NCBI RefSeq assembly: GCF_000812025.2
Contig: NZ_JWJE02000002.1
Location: forward strand, 121,307-185,306
Length of the DNA stretch: 64,000 bases
Reading direction: 5' to 3'
Source of the DNA: Bacillus thermotolerans
GTDB taxonomy: Bacteria > Bacillota > Bacilli > Bacillales > Domibacillaceae
A program made the translations under genes and the position numbers. Positions 9,491 through 18,006 of this stretch are shown here, piece by piece; the first letter of the stretch is position 1; every line of letters begins with the position of its first letter. The notes beneath the pieces were generated by a model. The model was not told the origin of the DNA. It did not search any database and saw nothing but the letters and a program-made list of their open reading frames with translations.

Positions 9491-9519
9491 CGTCCTTTTG
9501 TCTCTCCTTTCTACTTTTA

Positions 9520-9547
9520 TATTGTATGAAGGAGGCTCATTTCGGTG
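9520..9547 (-). promoter_or_regulatory. Sigma-K-like promoter of dpaA-dpaB
   Basis: The minus strand reads CACC (9544-9547), 15 bases, then CATACAATA (9520-9528), which fits the sigma-K -10 pattern CATAnnnTA and a -35 containing AC at the expected spacing. In B. subtilis spoVF is transcribed by sigma-K, so position and sequence agree. Confidence 0.6.
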
Positions 9548-9569
9548 AGCTATTTCGCCTAGCTTATAG

Positions 9570-9604
9570 AAAAAAGCTTCTGCCGGGTAAGCAGAAGCTT
9601 TTTG
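9570..9604 (-). terminator. Strong terminator of mlpA
   Basis: Thirteen-base arms AAAAAGCTTCTGC (9591-9603) and GCAGAAGCTTTTT (9571-9583) around CCCGGTTA-like loop sequence, with T and A runs on both sides, so it may work in both directions. It separates mlpA from dpaA. Confidence 0.9.
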
Positions 9605-9617
9605 TGGATATATTTTA

Positions 9618-10853
9618 TTACATATTTATGGGCAGCTTGCCCTCTGGACTGATCAGTGAAGCAGAGAAGTCACCCTCGAACATGCGATTGCCCAGTTTAT
9701 TTACACTATCAATGCTGACTTGATCAATCAAACGGACAATCTCATCAAGCGAGCGATGCTCCTTGAGCAGCAATTCATTCTTGCCATTCCGGCTCATCCG
9801 GCTATTCGTACTCTCAAGGCTCATCATTAAACTGGCTTTGAGCTGCTCCTTGCTGTTACGTACCTCTTTCTCGTTGACTCCCTTTTCCTTTAAGGAAGCC
9901 AGCGTCCTTTGAATAGTCGAGAAGAGTTCGTCCAGCTGGTTTGCTCCTGTTCCACCATATATTGTCATCAAGCCGCTGTCACGGAAAGCGGAATGATAAG
10001 AGAAAACTGAATAGGCAAGCCCGCGTTCCTCGCGTACTTCCTGGAATAAGCGTGAGGACATGCTTCCCCCTAGAATATTGTTTAACACAATTAAACTGTA
10101 GACACTTTCATGCCCAATCGGCAAGCCTTCAAAACCAAGGCAAAGATGAGCCTGCTCGGTATCCTTCTTCCGAGTCATCTTTTCCGTTGCTACCTGTGGC
10201 GGTGCACTAGCAGCTGGCCGGCTGCCTCCTTTAAAGGAACCGAAAAGCTCCGACGCTTTTTCGATCAATTCAGGCTTTACATTACCTGCAATCGAAATGA
10301 CAATCCGATCAGGCGTATACATATCATGCATATATTGCTTTAATTTGTCCCTTGTAAAGGAAGCGAGCGTCTCTTCCGTTCCGAGAATGGAGTAGCCGAG
10401 CGGGTGATCCTGGAATACAGCCTTACTTAACATATCGTGCACAATATCATCAGGTGTATCTTCATACATCTTAATTTCTTCAGCTACGACACTTTTCTCT
10501 TTATCCATTTCTTCCTTAATAAAAGTAGAATTAAAAAACATATCAGCGAGCATATTCAGTGCATATGGCGCATGATTATCAAGAACCTTCGCATAATAGC
10601 ATGTGTACTCTTTCGACGTGAACGCATTCACTTGACCGCCGATGCTGTCAAAACCCTCGGCTATATCCTTCGCCGACTTCGTCTCGGTCCCTTTAAAAAA
10701 CATATGTTCTAGAAAATGAGAAATCCCGTTGTTTTCCGGTGTCTCATCTCTTGAACCTGTTCCAATCCAGACACCGATCGCTGCTGAGCGCACAGTTGGT
10801 ATTTCTTCTAGTACAATTCTAACTCCGTTATCACAAACAAACTTTTTTATCAA
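9618..10853 (-). CDS. mlpA: M16-family zinc peptidase MlpA
   Basis: A 411-residue insulinase/processing-peptidase-like protease. The inverted zinc motif HFLEH (His46, Glu49, His50) is intact and the distal glutamate lies in the VVAEEI segment. The C-terminal half is the second, non-catalytic M16 domain. In B. subtilis MlpA (YmxG) follows ylxY and has been linked to regulation of extracellular protease genes, without a defined substrate. Start is TTG at 10853 with AGGAGG 6 bases upstream. In B. subtilis ymxH follows; here it is absent and a terminator follows directly. Confidence 0.9.
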   Translation of the reverse strand: MIKKFVCDNGVRIVLEEIPTVRSAAIGVWIGTGSRDETPENNGISHFLEHMFFKGTETKSAKDIAEGFDSIGGQVNAFTSKEYTCYYAKVLDNHAPYALNMLADMFFNSTFIKEEMDKEKSVVAEEIKMYEDTPDDIVHDMLSKAVFQDHPLGYSILGTEETLASFTRDKLKQYMHDMYTPDRIVISIAGNVKPELIEKASELFGSFKGGSRPAASAPPQVATEKMTRKKDTEQAHLCLGFEGLPIGHESVYSLIVLNNILGGSMSSRLFQEVREERGLAYSVFSYHSAFRDSGLMTIYGGTGANQLDELFSTIQRTLASLKEKGVNEKEVRNSKEQLKASLMMSLESTNSRMSRNGKNELLLKEHRSLDEIVRLIDQVSIDSVNKLGNRMFEGDFSASLISPEGKLPINM

Positions 10854-10897
10854 TGTAATCCTCCTAGTCGTGCAGCTGTTGTAAAATTCATCTTTAA

Positions 10898-11872
10898 TTA
10901 CTGATCAGTCGCTTTATGTGAAATGATTCTTGTTTCATTTAACAAGTTTGTTACAGTATCTACTTTAAACTGTTTTGCTTTGAGTTGCTTAATTAATGTA
11001 TCTAAGGAGGAAGAAGTAACCTCAGTTGGATGCATCAAGATGATCGCACCGGGATGGACGCGGCTCATGACACGGTTAATCAGCACATCAGGCGATGGTT
11101 TCTTCCAGTCAACCGTATCCACTGTCCATAAAATCGTATACATATCTAGCTGGCGGGCAGCTTTGACCGTTTGGTCAGTAAAGCTTCCGCTCGGGGGAGC
11201 AAATAACGAAGGTCGCATACCTGTTACTGATTCGATCACCTCATTGGTTTTTTCCATCTCTTCTTTGGTGCGCACTTCACTTAAAACAGCCATATCTGGA
11301 TGAGTATAGGAATGATTTCCCCCTTCATGCCCGGCTTTTATTACCATTTTAGCCAGATCTGGGTTCTTTTTTACCCATTGACCCTCAAAGAAAAAAGTAG
11401 CATGAACGGAATGCTTTTTCAACACTTCCAGCATTTTCGGTAAATATTCTTCTCCCCATGCCACATTAATAGCCAGACTGACCATCGGCTTGTCTGGATG
11501 TCCTCTGTAAATAGGGGAAGGTGGAAGATCATCTAAGTGAACCTTAGGTGGTATTTGCTTATAAATTAAGCGGCTCTCTGTGAACTCCCCTTCCTCCTTC
11601 ATTGATTGATAGGACTTTTCTATATCAACTTCTATTCCATTATAACCGGGGGTAGCTTTCCACACAGGATCAACCTTGGCATCTTGAGGCTCTTTTTTTC
11701 GTTCTTCCGCTTCTTTCTTTATTTTAGCCAGCAGCGGCTGGGTCGGTTTGTATACAAATTCTGCTTCACTTTTTAATTGACCGAGGTAGCTCTCTACTGC
11801 TTGACTCCCAATGAGCAGCCAACTGATCATAAGCATGATTAATATACTCATCATATGTTTTATTTTCTGCAT
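10898..11872 (-). CDS. ylxY: YlxY, polysaccharide deacetylase-like secreted/membrane protein
   Basis: A 324-residue protein with an uncleaved-looking N-terminal hydrophobic segment (residues about 7-24) and a NodB-like domain over roughly residues 125-310. The zinc histidines are kept in HSYTHPD, but the first motif, normally TFDDG, reads INVAWG and the RPP motif reads APPSGS. It may therefore be inactive or have another activity; the recalled B. subtilis YlxY looks similarly altered. The ATG at 11872 has GGGGG 8 bases upstream. Expected position between pnp and mlpA is kept, though ohr now lies between pnp and ylxY. Confidence 0.87.
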   Translation of the reverse strand: MQKIKHMMSILIMLMISWLLIGSQAVESYLGQLKSEAEFVYKPTQPLLAKIKKEAEERKKEPQDAKVDPVWKATPGYNGIEVDIEKSYQSMKEEGEFTESRLIYKQIPPKVHLDDLPPSPIYRGHPDKPMVSLAINVAWGEEYLPKMLEVLKKHSVHATFFFEGQWVKKNPDLAKMVIKAGHEGGNHSYTHPDMAVLSEVRTKEEMEKTNEVIESVTGMRPSLFAPPSGSFTDQTVKAARQLDMYTILWTVDTVDWKKPSPDVLINRVMSRVHPGAIILMHPTEVTSSSLDTLIKQLKAKQFKVDTVTNLLNETRIISHKATDQ

Positions 11873-11932
11873 TGTCCATGCCCCCTTCTATAGTTTTAAA
11901 ATTATGAATAATTTAAAAGAAGTAGAACATGA

Positions 11933-11963
11933 CAAAAAACCAGAGGAAATACCCTCTGGTTTC
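11933..11963 (-). terminator. Terminator of ohr
   Basis: Arms AACCAGAGG and CCTCTGGTT (11953-11961 and 11938-11946) with a 6-base loop and six T downstream on the minus strand. Confidence 0.88.
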
Positions 11964-12037
11964 TTAACAATACAGAAAGAAGATGTGTATCAATGAATGG
12001 TGTACCGCGAGACAGCCTACCATTTAAAGAAAGATTG

Positions 12038-12460
12038 TTACTGTACCTCCAAGGTCACTTCAATGTTCCCTCTTGTTGCTTTGGAGTAAGGACAAACTTG
12101 ATGTGCTTGATGAACCAATTCTTCTAATTGACTTTTTTCAATATCGGTTCCTTTTACCTGCAGGGTGACCGCTAATTTAAAGCCTTGATCGGCATCATCT
12201 TTCATCAAGCTCACATTTGCTGTCACCTCTGACTCAAACTTCACCCGAGCTTTGCTGGCAACTAATTGAAGCGCGCTATCAAAGCAAGCTGCATATCCAG
12301 CCGCAAATAATTGTTCCGGGTTTGTGGCTGCATCGAGCTTCTTAGCTCTTGGAGTACCTGGCATGGCAGTGTCCATATTAATAACATCATCCGATGATTG
12401 AACTCTTCCTTCTCGTCCTCCAGAAGCCGTTGCTGTTGCGGTAAATAAAGTATCTGACAT
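12038..12460 (-). CDS. ohr: Organic hydroperoxide resistance protein, Ohr/OsmC family
   Basis: A 140-residue thiol peroxidase that reduces organic hydroperoxides. The two redox cysteines are visible: Cys60 in GYAACFDSAL and the second in HQVCPYSKAT near residue 123. Family features NPEQLFAAGY and the C-terminal IEVTLEV are present, placing it with Ohr rather than OsmC proper. It has its own ribosome site (AGGAGATG) and terminator, and no OhrR regulator gene adjoins it. B. subtilis has nothing at this point between pnp and ylxY, so the gene looks like a later insertion of a free-standing unit. Confidence 0.92.
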   Translation of the reverse strand: MSDTLFTATATASGGREGRVQSSDDVINMDTAMPGTPRAKKLDAATNPEQLFAAGYAACFDSALQLVASKARVKFESEVTANVSLMKDDADQGFKLAVTLQVKGTDIEKSQLEELVHQAHQVCPYSKATRGNIEVTLEVQ

Positions 12461-12622
12461 CTTGCAGTCTCATCTCCTTTATCTAATTTCCAACCCTGCT
12501 TGCTCTACGCACATTACTATTCCCCTATCTAGAAAGCCTAAACAAAAGGAAACAGCTTGCAGCACGGAGAGACAGAAATCAAAATAAAGATAAAGGCTTT
12601 ATATTTTAGATCCCTGGAAAAG

Positions 12623-14746
12623 TTAAGCGTTCTCGTTCGTATCAGCCGCTTCTTTCTGCTCCTTTAAGACAGCTTTACGAGAAAGATTCACGCGTCCCTG
12701 GTTATCGATCTCGATGACCTTAACTAACAGCTTATCTCCGATGGATACGACATCTTCGACCTTGCGCACTCTCTCTTCAGCAAGCTCGGAAATATGAACA
12801 AGACCATCTTTGCCAGGGAAGAGTTCTACAAACGCACCAAACTTCTCAATACGCTTGACAGTTCCGTCATATAACTGTCCTACTTCTACTTCACGAACAA
12901 TGTCTTCAATAATTTTCTTCGCTGCTTGGTTGTTCTTGGCATTTACAGAAGAAATGAAAATTGTACCATCTTGTTCGATATCAATTTTTACGTCTGTTTC
13001 TTCAATAATCTTGTTAATTTGCTTGCCGCTTGGCCCAATAACATCACGGATTTTATCCGGGTTAATGGTCATTGTTAAGATCTTCGGCGCATAAGCGGAC
13101 AATTCCTCACGCGGCTCTGAAATCGTCTCATTCATATGCTCTAGAATATACATTCGGCCCTGCTTTGCTTGTTGAAGCGCCTCTTCTAGAATTTCCCGGT
13201 TCAAGCCCTCAATCTTAATATCCATCTGCAGGGCAGTTACACCTTTAGACGTACCAGCAACCTTGAAATCCATGTCGCCCAAATGGTCTTCCATACCTTG
13301 AATATCTGATAAAACCGTATAATGTTCTCCAGATTTCACAAGACCCATCGCAATCCCAGCGACCGATGCTTTAATCGGTACACCTGCATCCATCATCGCC
13401 ATCGTACTGGCACAAATACTTGCTTGTGAAGAGGATCCATTCGACTCAAGCACCTCAGAAACAAGGCGAATCGTATATGGAAAATCCTTTTCGCTTGGAA
13501 TAACCGGTTCAAGTGCACGTTCACCAAGAGCCCCATGGCCAATTTCGCGGCGGCCTGGTGCACGGAGCGGACGTGTTTCCCCGACACTAAACGCAGGGAA
13601 GTTATAATGATGCATAAAGCGCTTCGATTCTTCTACACCAAGCCCATCTAGGATTTGAACATCTCCTAATGCTCCGAGTGTACATATGCTAAGCACTTGG
13701 GTTTGTCCACGTGTAAATAATCCAGAGCCGTGCGTGCGAGGCAGTAACCCGACTTCGGAAGCAAGCGGGCGAATTTCATCCACTTTCCGGCCATCTGGTC
13801 TTACTTTCTCTTCAGTAATCAAGCGACGGACTTCTTCTTTTACAATCTTATCCAGAATTTGAGACACTTGTTTCATCGTTTCTTCATCTGCTTCTTTAGC
13901 AGTGAATTCTTCAATGACGGATTGCTTAACAGCTTGAATCGCATCTTCACGAGCATGCTTTTCCTGCACTTGAATAGCTTGAATCATTTCCGTTTCACAC
14001 ATAGAGCGAACTTGCCCTTCGATGTCTGCATCGACTTCATAAAGAGTAATTTCCATCTTCTCTTTGCCGACTGCTGCTGCAATCTCCTCCTGGAAAGCGA
14101 CCAGGCGTTTGATTTCTTCATGGCCAAACATAATGGCTTCAAGCATAACTTCTTCCGGCACCTCATCAGCGCCTGCCTCGACCATGTTGATAGCGTCTTT
14201 TGTACCGGCAACTGTTAGATGCAAATCACTCTGTTCAAGCTACTCTACAGATGGATTAATAATGAACTCATCATTAATGCGTCCGACAATCACGCCAGCA
14301 ATTGGGCCTTCAAACGGAATGTCAGAGATGCTCAGTGCAAGTGATGAACCAAACATAGCTGCCATTTCCGATGAACAGTTTTGATCTACACTCATTACCA
14401 TGCTGATTACCTGCACTTCGTTACGGAAGCCTTCCGCAAATAGCGGACGGATCGGCCGGTCAATCAAACGGCTTGCTAAAGTCGCTTTCTCACTAGGGCG
14501 TCCCTCACGCTTGATAAATCCCCCAGGAATTTTACCTACTGCATATAAACGTTCCTCATAATTTACTGTTAACGGAAAAAAGTCAAACGGCTTTGCTTCT
14601 TTTGAAGCCGTAGCTGTACTCAAAACGACCGTCTCTCCGTAGCGGATAAGCGCCGCTCCATTTGCTTGCTTAGCGACCTGACCAACTTCAACAGTTAGTT
14701 CACGGCCTGCCCATTCTATGGAAAATGTTTGTTTCCCTTGCTCCAT
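12623..14746 (-). pseudogene. pnp: Polynucleotide phosphorylase, interrupted by in-frame amber codon
   Basis: A full-length PNPase frame (707 codons plus stop) that degrades RNA 3' to 5' using phosphate. Domains in order: first RNase PH core, alpha-helical domain, second RNase PH core with [10 protein letters not shown], a KH domain around [11 protein letters not shown], and an S1 domain near the C-terminus. The ATG at 14746 follows GAGAGGGG. Codon 169 (14240-14242) is TAG where relatives have Gln in INPTVDQLEKSD; the frame continues intact on both sides, so this is a single-base nonsense change, not a frameshift. Also, the conserved GETG before RREIGHG reads GETR. If real, only a 168-residue fragment would be made unless the codon is suppressed or translation restarts at TTG 14224. 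A sequencing error is possible. Confidence 0.88.
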
Positions 14747-14802
14747 AAATGAACCCCTCTCTATATCGATAAAATATAACATGTCTGTTAATCCTAACTA
14801 AT

Positions 14803-14830
14803 AGCATAGCATTCGTTTTCCCTCATGCAA
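14803..14830 (-). promoter_or_regulatory. Probable sigma-A promoter of pnp
   Basis: The minus strand reads TTGCAT (14825-14830), 16 bases, TATGCT (14803-14808), in the 230-base gap after the rpsO terminator. An alternative -10-like element lies closer to the gene near 14770-14780. The rest of the gap is AT-rich without other clear structure. Confidence 0.5.
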
Positions 14831-14941
14831 AGCCAAATCCCTCGGATTTACTTATCTTATGTATTTTTCACTAAAAATCATAAGTTAGTCATGTTTTATT
14901 AAAAAATATGTGTTATTTATTTCCATTTATTTTTACCCTAA

Positions 14942-14970
14942 CAAAAAAGCGGGAGTGTATCCCGCTTTTT
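14942..14970 (-). terminator. Terminator of rpsO
   Basis: AAGCGGGA pairs with TCCCGCTT around a 5-base loop, with T and A runs on both flanks; it lies just after the rpsO stop codon. Confidence 0.92.
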
Positions 14971-14976
14971 GGCAGC

Positions 14977-15246
14977 TTAGCGACGTAAGCCAAGTCTTTG
15001 AATTAATTCACGATAGCGTTGAACATCTTTGTTACGAAGGTATGTTAATAGGTTACGACGGCGTCCAACCATTTTTAACAAACCGCGACGTGAATGATGG
15101 TCTTTTTTATGAGTACGTAAATGCTCATTCAATGTATTGATTTGCTCTGTAAGTACAGCCACCTGTACTTCTGGTGAACCTGTATCGTTCTCGTGAGTTT
15201 TGAACTCATTGATAATTTCGTTTTTACGTTCTTGTGTTAATGCCAT
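14977..15246 (-). CDS. rpsO: 30S ribosomal protein S15
   Basis: An 89-residue protein, the exact usual length of S15. It binds 16S rRNA early in small-subunit assembly. Recognisable segments are TGSPEVQVA and the central [16 protein letters not shown], the RNA-binding region. A consensus AAGGAGG ribosome site precedes the ATG. It has its own promoter and a structured leader, and is followed by a strong terminator. Confidence 0.97.
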   Translation of the reverse strand: MALTQERKNEIINEFKTHENDTGSPEVQVAVLTEQINTLNEHLRTHKKDHHSRRGLLKMVGRRRNLLTYLRNKDVQRYRELIQRLGLRR

Positions 15247-15334
15247 TTTAATTCCTCCTTAATTTTTAAAAATCCCCTGTTACCAAGCAGGCGCTGGAGT
15301 GGCGTACTGCCTCGCAAAGGTTCCTTGTAATGAC
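15247..15334 (-). promoter_or_regulatory. Probable S15 autoregulatory leader of rpsO
   Basis: The roughly 88-base leader from the predicted start site can form several short helices, including GGC-AGTAC-GCC and a CTTGGTAA pairing with TTACAAG. Bacillaceae rpsO leaders are known to be bound by S15; the fold here is inferred by eye and not matched to a covariance model. Confidence 0.4.
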
Positions 15335-15340
15335 TCACTT

Positions 15341-15369
15341 ATCATACATGATTTTTCTCTTTAACGCAA
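15341..15369 (-). promoter_or_regulatory. Sigma-A promoter of rpsO
   Basis: TTGCGT (15364-15369), a 17-base spacer and TATGAT (15341-15346) on the minus strand make a well-spaced housekeeping promoter right after ribF. Confidence 0.82.
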
Positions 15370-15373
15370 CCAT

Positions 15374-16321
15374 TTAATCAAGCTTCTTCAAGTAATCTAT
15401 CGCTTTTTGCTTATCCCTGTCAATTTGTGCAACCAGCGCTTCGATACCGTCAAATTTTTGCTCCCCCCGCAGGCGCGTATACCACTTTACAGTTACTTCC
15501 TCACCATATATAGACTGTTTAAAATCAAAAATATGAACTTCTATCGATAAAGAGCGCTCGTCCGGGTTTTTAAAGGTAGGGCGGTATCCGATGTTACATA
15601 CTCCATTATACCATTCCTCTTTTATTTTCACCTTCACTGCATAAACACCCGATTGAGGAACTAAGCACTCTTGTTCTACCTCTATATTCGCTGTAGGGAA
15701 TCCGATTTTCCGACCTCTCTTATCTCCGTGGATGACTGTGCCTTTTACTTCATACGGCCGGCCAAGCAAACGGGACGCTTCTGCTACTTCTCCTTCATTA
15801 AGAAGCTGGCGGATCCTGGTAGAGCTGATCTTCTCTTCGCTGTCCTCCAGTTTCTCGACAGTCGTGAAAGTAAAGGCCTCTCGCGAATGAAAAGGAAGGG
15901 TCTCCATCGTTCCTTTCCCTAACCTGCCATATGTATAGTCAAACCCTGCCACTACATGCCGGACATTTAAGCCAATAATATAACTATCTATAAATTCTTG
16001 AGGATTAAGTGCAGCAAAGCTGGAGGTAAACCGCACAACAAAGAAATAATCAACACCAAGCAATTCAATTCTTTTGATTTTCTCCTCGAGAGGCGTGATA
16101 TATTGCACTTGTTTATGTTTATGGCCAAGCACAATCGATGGGTGCGGGTCAAAGGTCATTACTGCACTTTTCGCCCCCTGCTGATTTGCTTTCTCCACAG
16201 CTGTTCCGATTACTTGCTGGTGCCCAAGGTGCACACCATCAAAAAACCCAAGCGCCATGACTAAAGGAGGCAAATCGCTTTTTTCTATATTATGAGGATG
16301 ATGAAGCGTATAGATTTTCAT
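15374..16321 (-). CDS. ribF: Bifunctional riboflavin kinase / FAD synthetase
   Basis: A 315-residue cytoplasmic enzyme making FMN from riboflavin and FAD from FMN (called ribC in B. subtilis). The N-terminal FAD synthetase domain shows GFFDGVHLGHQ near residues 26-36 and SSTRIRQLL later; the C-terminal flavokinase domain shows GDKRGRKIGFPTANI. The ATG follows an AGGTGA ribosome site. It is 18 bases after truB in the rimP-infB-truB cluster. Confidence 0.94.
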   Translation of the reverse strand: MKIYTLHHPHNIEKSDLPPLVMALGFFDGVHLGHQQVIGTAVEKANQQGAKSAVMTFDPHPSIVLGHKHKQVQYITPLEEKIKRIELLGVDYFFVVRFTSSFAALNPQEFIDSYIIGLNVRHVVAGFDYTYGRLGKGTMETLPFHSREAFTFTTVEKLEDSEEKISSTRIRQLLNEGEVAEASRLLGRPYEVKGTVIHGDKRGRKIGFPTANIEVEQECLVPQSGVYAVKVKIKEEWYNGVCNIGYRPTFKNPDERSLSIEVHIFDFKQSIYGEEVTVKWYTRLRGEQKFDGIEALVAQIDRDKQKAIDYLKKLD

Positions 16322-16339
16322 TTTTTCACCTGTCTTCCA

Positions 16340-17248
16340 TCAATCAGCTAATACTTTAACCGGCTTTATCTTCCCTGTTTTCTCTGAATGCAATTGATAA
16401 ATTGCCAGCAGTCTGTTCTCTTGCAGAACAGCTGCTTCCTGTGCCTGATTCGGCCAGTTTTCAGGAAGATCCAATACGGCGCCGTTTGCTACTTTCTTTG
16501 CTAATGTATCACTTATGTGCCATTTGGGCAAATCATTCACGCCTCTTTCCAAAGGGCGTAAAACAGATGAAGCCTCTTCCTTCTGAGTTAATTCTTCCAG
16601 CTCATGCAAGGTTAAGCATTCGTCTGCCGTAAACCCGCCAGAGGAGGTGCGTACAAGATTAGACATGTGGGCCGGATAGCCGAGACGCTCCCCAATCATA
16701 ACAGCAAGCGTGCGTATGTAAGTTCCTTTGCTGCAGGACACGCGGAACGAAAAACGGATCTTCTCGCCTGTGAACACTTCCCTGTCGTCTAACAGCTCGA
16801 TGTGATGAATAGTTACTGTTCTCGAAGGACGTTCCACCTCAATGCCTTGGCGGGCGTATTCATATAGACGTTTTCCATTGACTTTTACAGCAGAAAACAT
16901 AGGAGGCGTTTGAGTGATATGGCCGGTTAAGGACTGAAGAACTTGAAGAATCTCCTTTCTAGAGATCGCTGCACGTACCGTTGTCTGTTCGACAACTTCA
17001 CCGGAAGCGTCCTCTGTCGTTGTAGAGGCTCCGAGGGTCACCTCGCCTTCATACGTCTTTCCGCTGTTCATTATGTAATCAGCTAACTTTGTTGCTCGTC
17101 CTAGACAAATAGGAAGCACCCCTTCTACATCCGGGTCTAAAGTACCTGTATGACCTACCTTCTTCATCTTTAAGATTTTACGTACCTTAAAGACGCAATC
17201 GTGAGAAGTCATTCCTTTTTCTTTCCAAAGGGGAAGGATTCCATCCAT
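16340..17248 (-). CDS. truB: tRNA pseudouridine(55) synthase
   Basis: A 302-residue enzyme converting U55 of the T-loop to pseudouridine in tRNA. The catalytic Asp38 lies in GHTGTLDPDVEG; the KTYEGE and LRSNLVRT-like segments (here MSNLVRTSSG) are present, and a PUA-like C-terminus follows. Two in-frame ATG codons exist (17254 and 17248); 17248 has AGGAG at 9 bases and gives the usual N-terminus. The 112-base gap to rbfA has only weak AT-rich hairpins. Confidence 0.94.
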   Translation of the reverse strand: MDGILPLWKEKGMTSHDCVFKVRKILKMKKVGHTGTLDPDVEGVLPICLGRATKLADYIMNSGKTYEGEVTLGASTTTEDASGEVVEQTTVRAAISRKEILQVLQSLTGHITQTPPMFSAVKVNGKRLYEYARQGIEVERPSRTVTIHHIELLDDREVFTGEKIRFSFRVSCSKGTYIRTLAVMIGERLGYPAHMSNLVRTSSGGFTADECLTLHELEELTQKEEASSVLRPLERGVNDLPKWHISDTLAKKVANGAVLDLPENWPNQAQEAAVLQENRLLAIYQLHSEKTGKIKPVKVLAD

Positions 17249-17360
17249 CGCCATTCTCTCCTTTCAACATAGAAAAAGGCCCTGAACCCCTAAGGAAAAA
17301 GAATATAGAAAAGAGTGTCTATATTACAGTTACTATAGAGGCCAGAACCTTGTTTCGTTA

Positions 17361-17714
17361 TTAACGGTCTGCTGAGCCGCTGTCGATCTCTCTCAACAGC
17401 GTATCAATCCTGTTGCCATATTCAACGGACTCATCAAACTCAAAAATTAATTCAGGTGTTTTGCGAAGACGGATTCTCTGTCCAACTTCCGAACGGATAA
17501 ATCCCTTCGCCTTTGCTAAAGCTTTCAATGTGCCTTCACGATCCTGTTCGTTCCCGAGAACAGTAATATACACTTTCGCCTGCTGAAGATCACCTGTTAC
17601 TTCCACATCCGTTACAGTTACAAAGCCGACTCGCGGATCTTTTACCTTCCGGCTCAAAATATCCGTCAGCTCTTTCTTCATTTGTTCACCTACACGGTTT
17701 GAACGAAGACTCAT
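17361..17714 (-). CDS. rbfA: 30S ribosome-binding factor A
   Basis: A 117-residue KH-like protein that helps mature the 16S rRNA 5' end. Start placed at ATG 17714 ([12 protein letters not shown]), preceded by GAGGTG; the frame extends 27 codons further up into ylxP but without family similarity. The [16 protein letters not shown] and IRLRKTPEL segments are typical. It begins 13 bases after ylxP ends. Confidence 0.94.
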   Translation of the reverse strand: MSLRSNRVGEQMKKELTDILSRKVKDPRVGFVTVTDVEVTGDLQQAKVYITVLGNEQDREGTLKALAKAKGFIRSEVGQRIRLRKTPELIFEFDESVEYGNRIDTLLREIDSGSADR

Positions 17715-17727
17715 CTTTTTCACCTCA

Positions 17728-18006
17728 CTATAACCATTCATAGGAAACAGAGAGCCGCTCCCACTCAGGGAAGGAATCCAGAAAATGCAAAGCATTTTCC
17801 AATTCTCTCTCTGCCGCCTTTCTAGAGGAAGCCACCGTTGCTATAGCAATTTTTGTACGCTGCCATACATCCTGGTGGTCCACTTCCGCTACGGAGACAT
17901 TTAACTTTTGTTTCAAGCGCGTAGTGGTACGCTGCAAAACAGCCCGTTTTTCCTTTAATGAGTGTGCCTCATAGATGAGATACTCCACTTCAGCATAACC
18001 GATCAT
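17728..18006 (-). CDS. ylxP: YlxP, DUF503 family protein
   Basis: A 92-residue protein of the DUF503 family, recognised by [13 protein letters not shown] near residues 13-25 and [11 protein letters not shown]. It overlaps the infB stop codon by four bases and precedes rbfA, as in B. subtilis. Its role is not established; the location suggests a link with ribosome assembly. Confidence 0.9.
   Translation of the reverse strand: MIGYAEVEYLIYEAHSLKEKRAVLQRTTTRLKQKLNVSVAEVDHQDVWQRTKIAIATVASSRKAAERELENALHFLDSFPEWERLSVSYEWL

Noticed and set aside
12623..14224. Second part of pnp as a separate gene starting at TTG 14224
   Set aside because: No ribosome site precedes the TTG and homology runs unbroken through the amber codon, so it is one interrupted gene.
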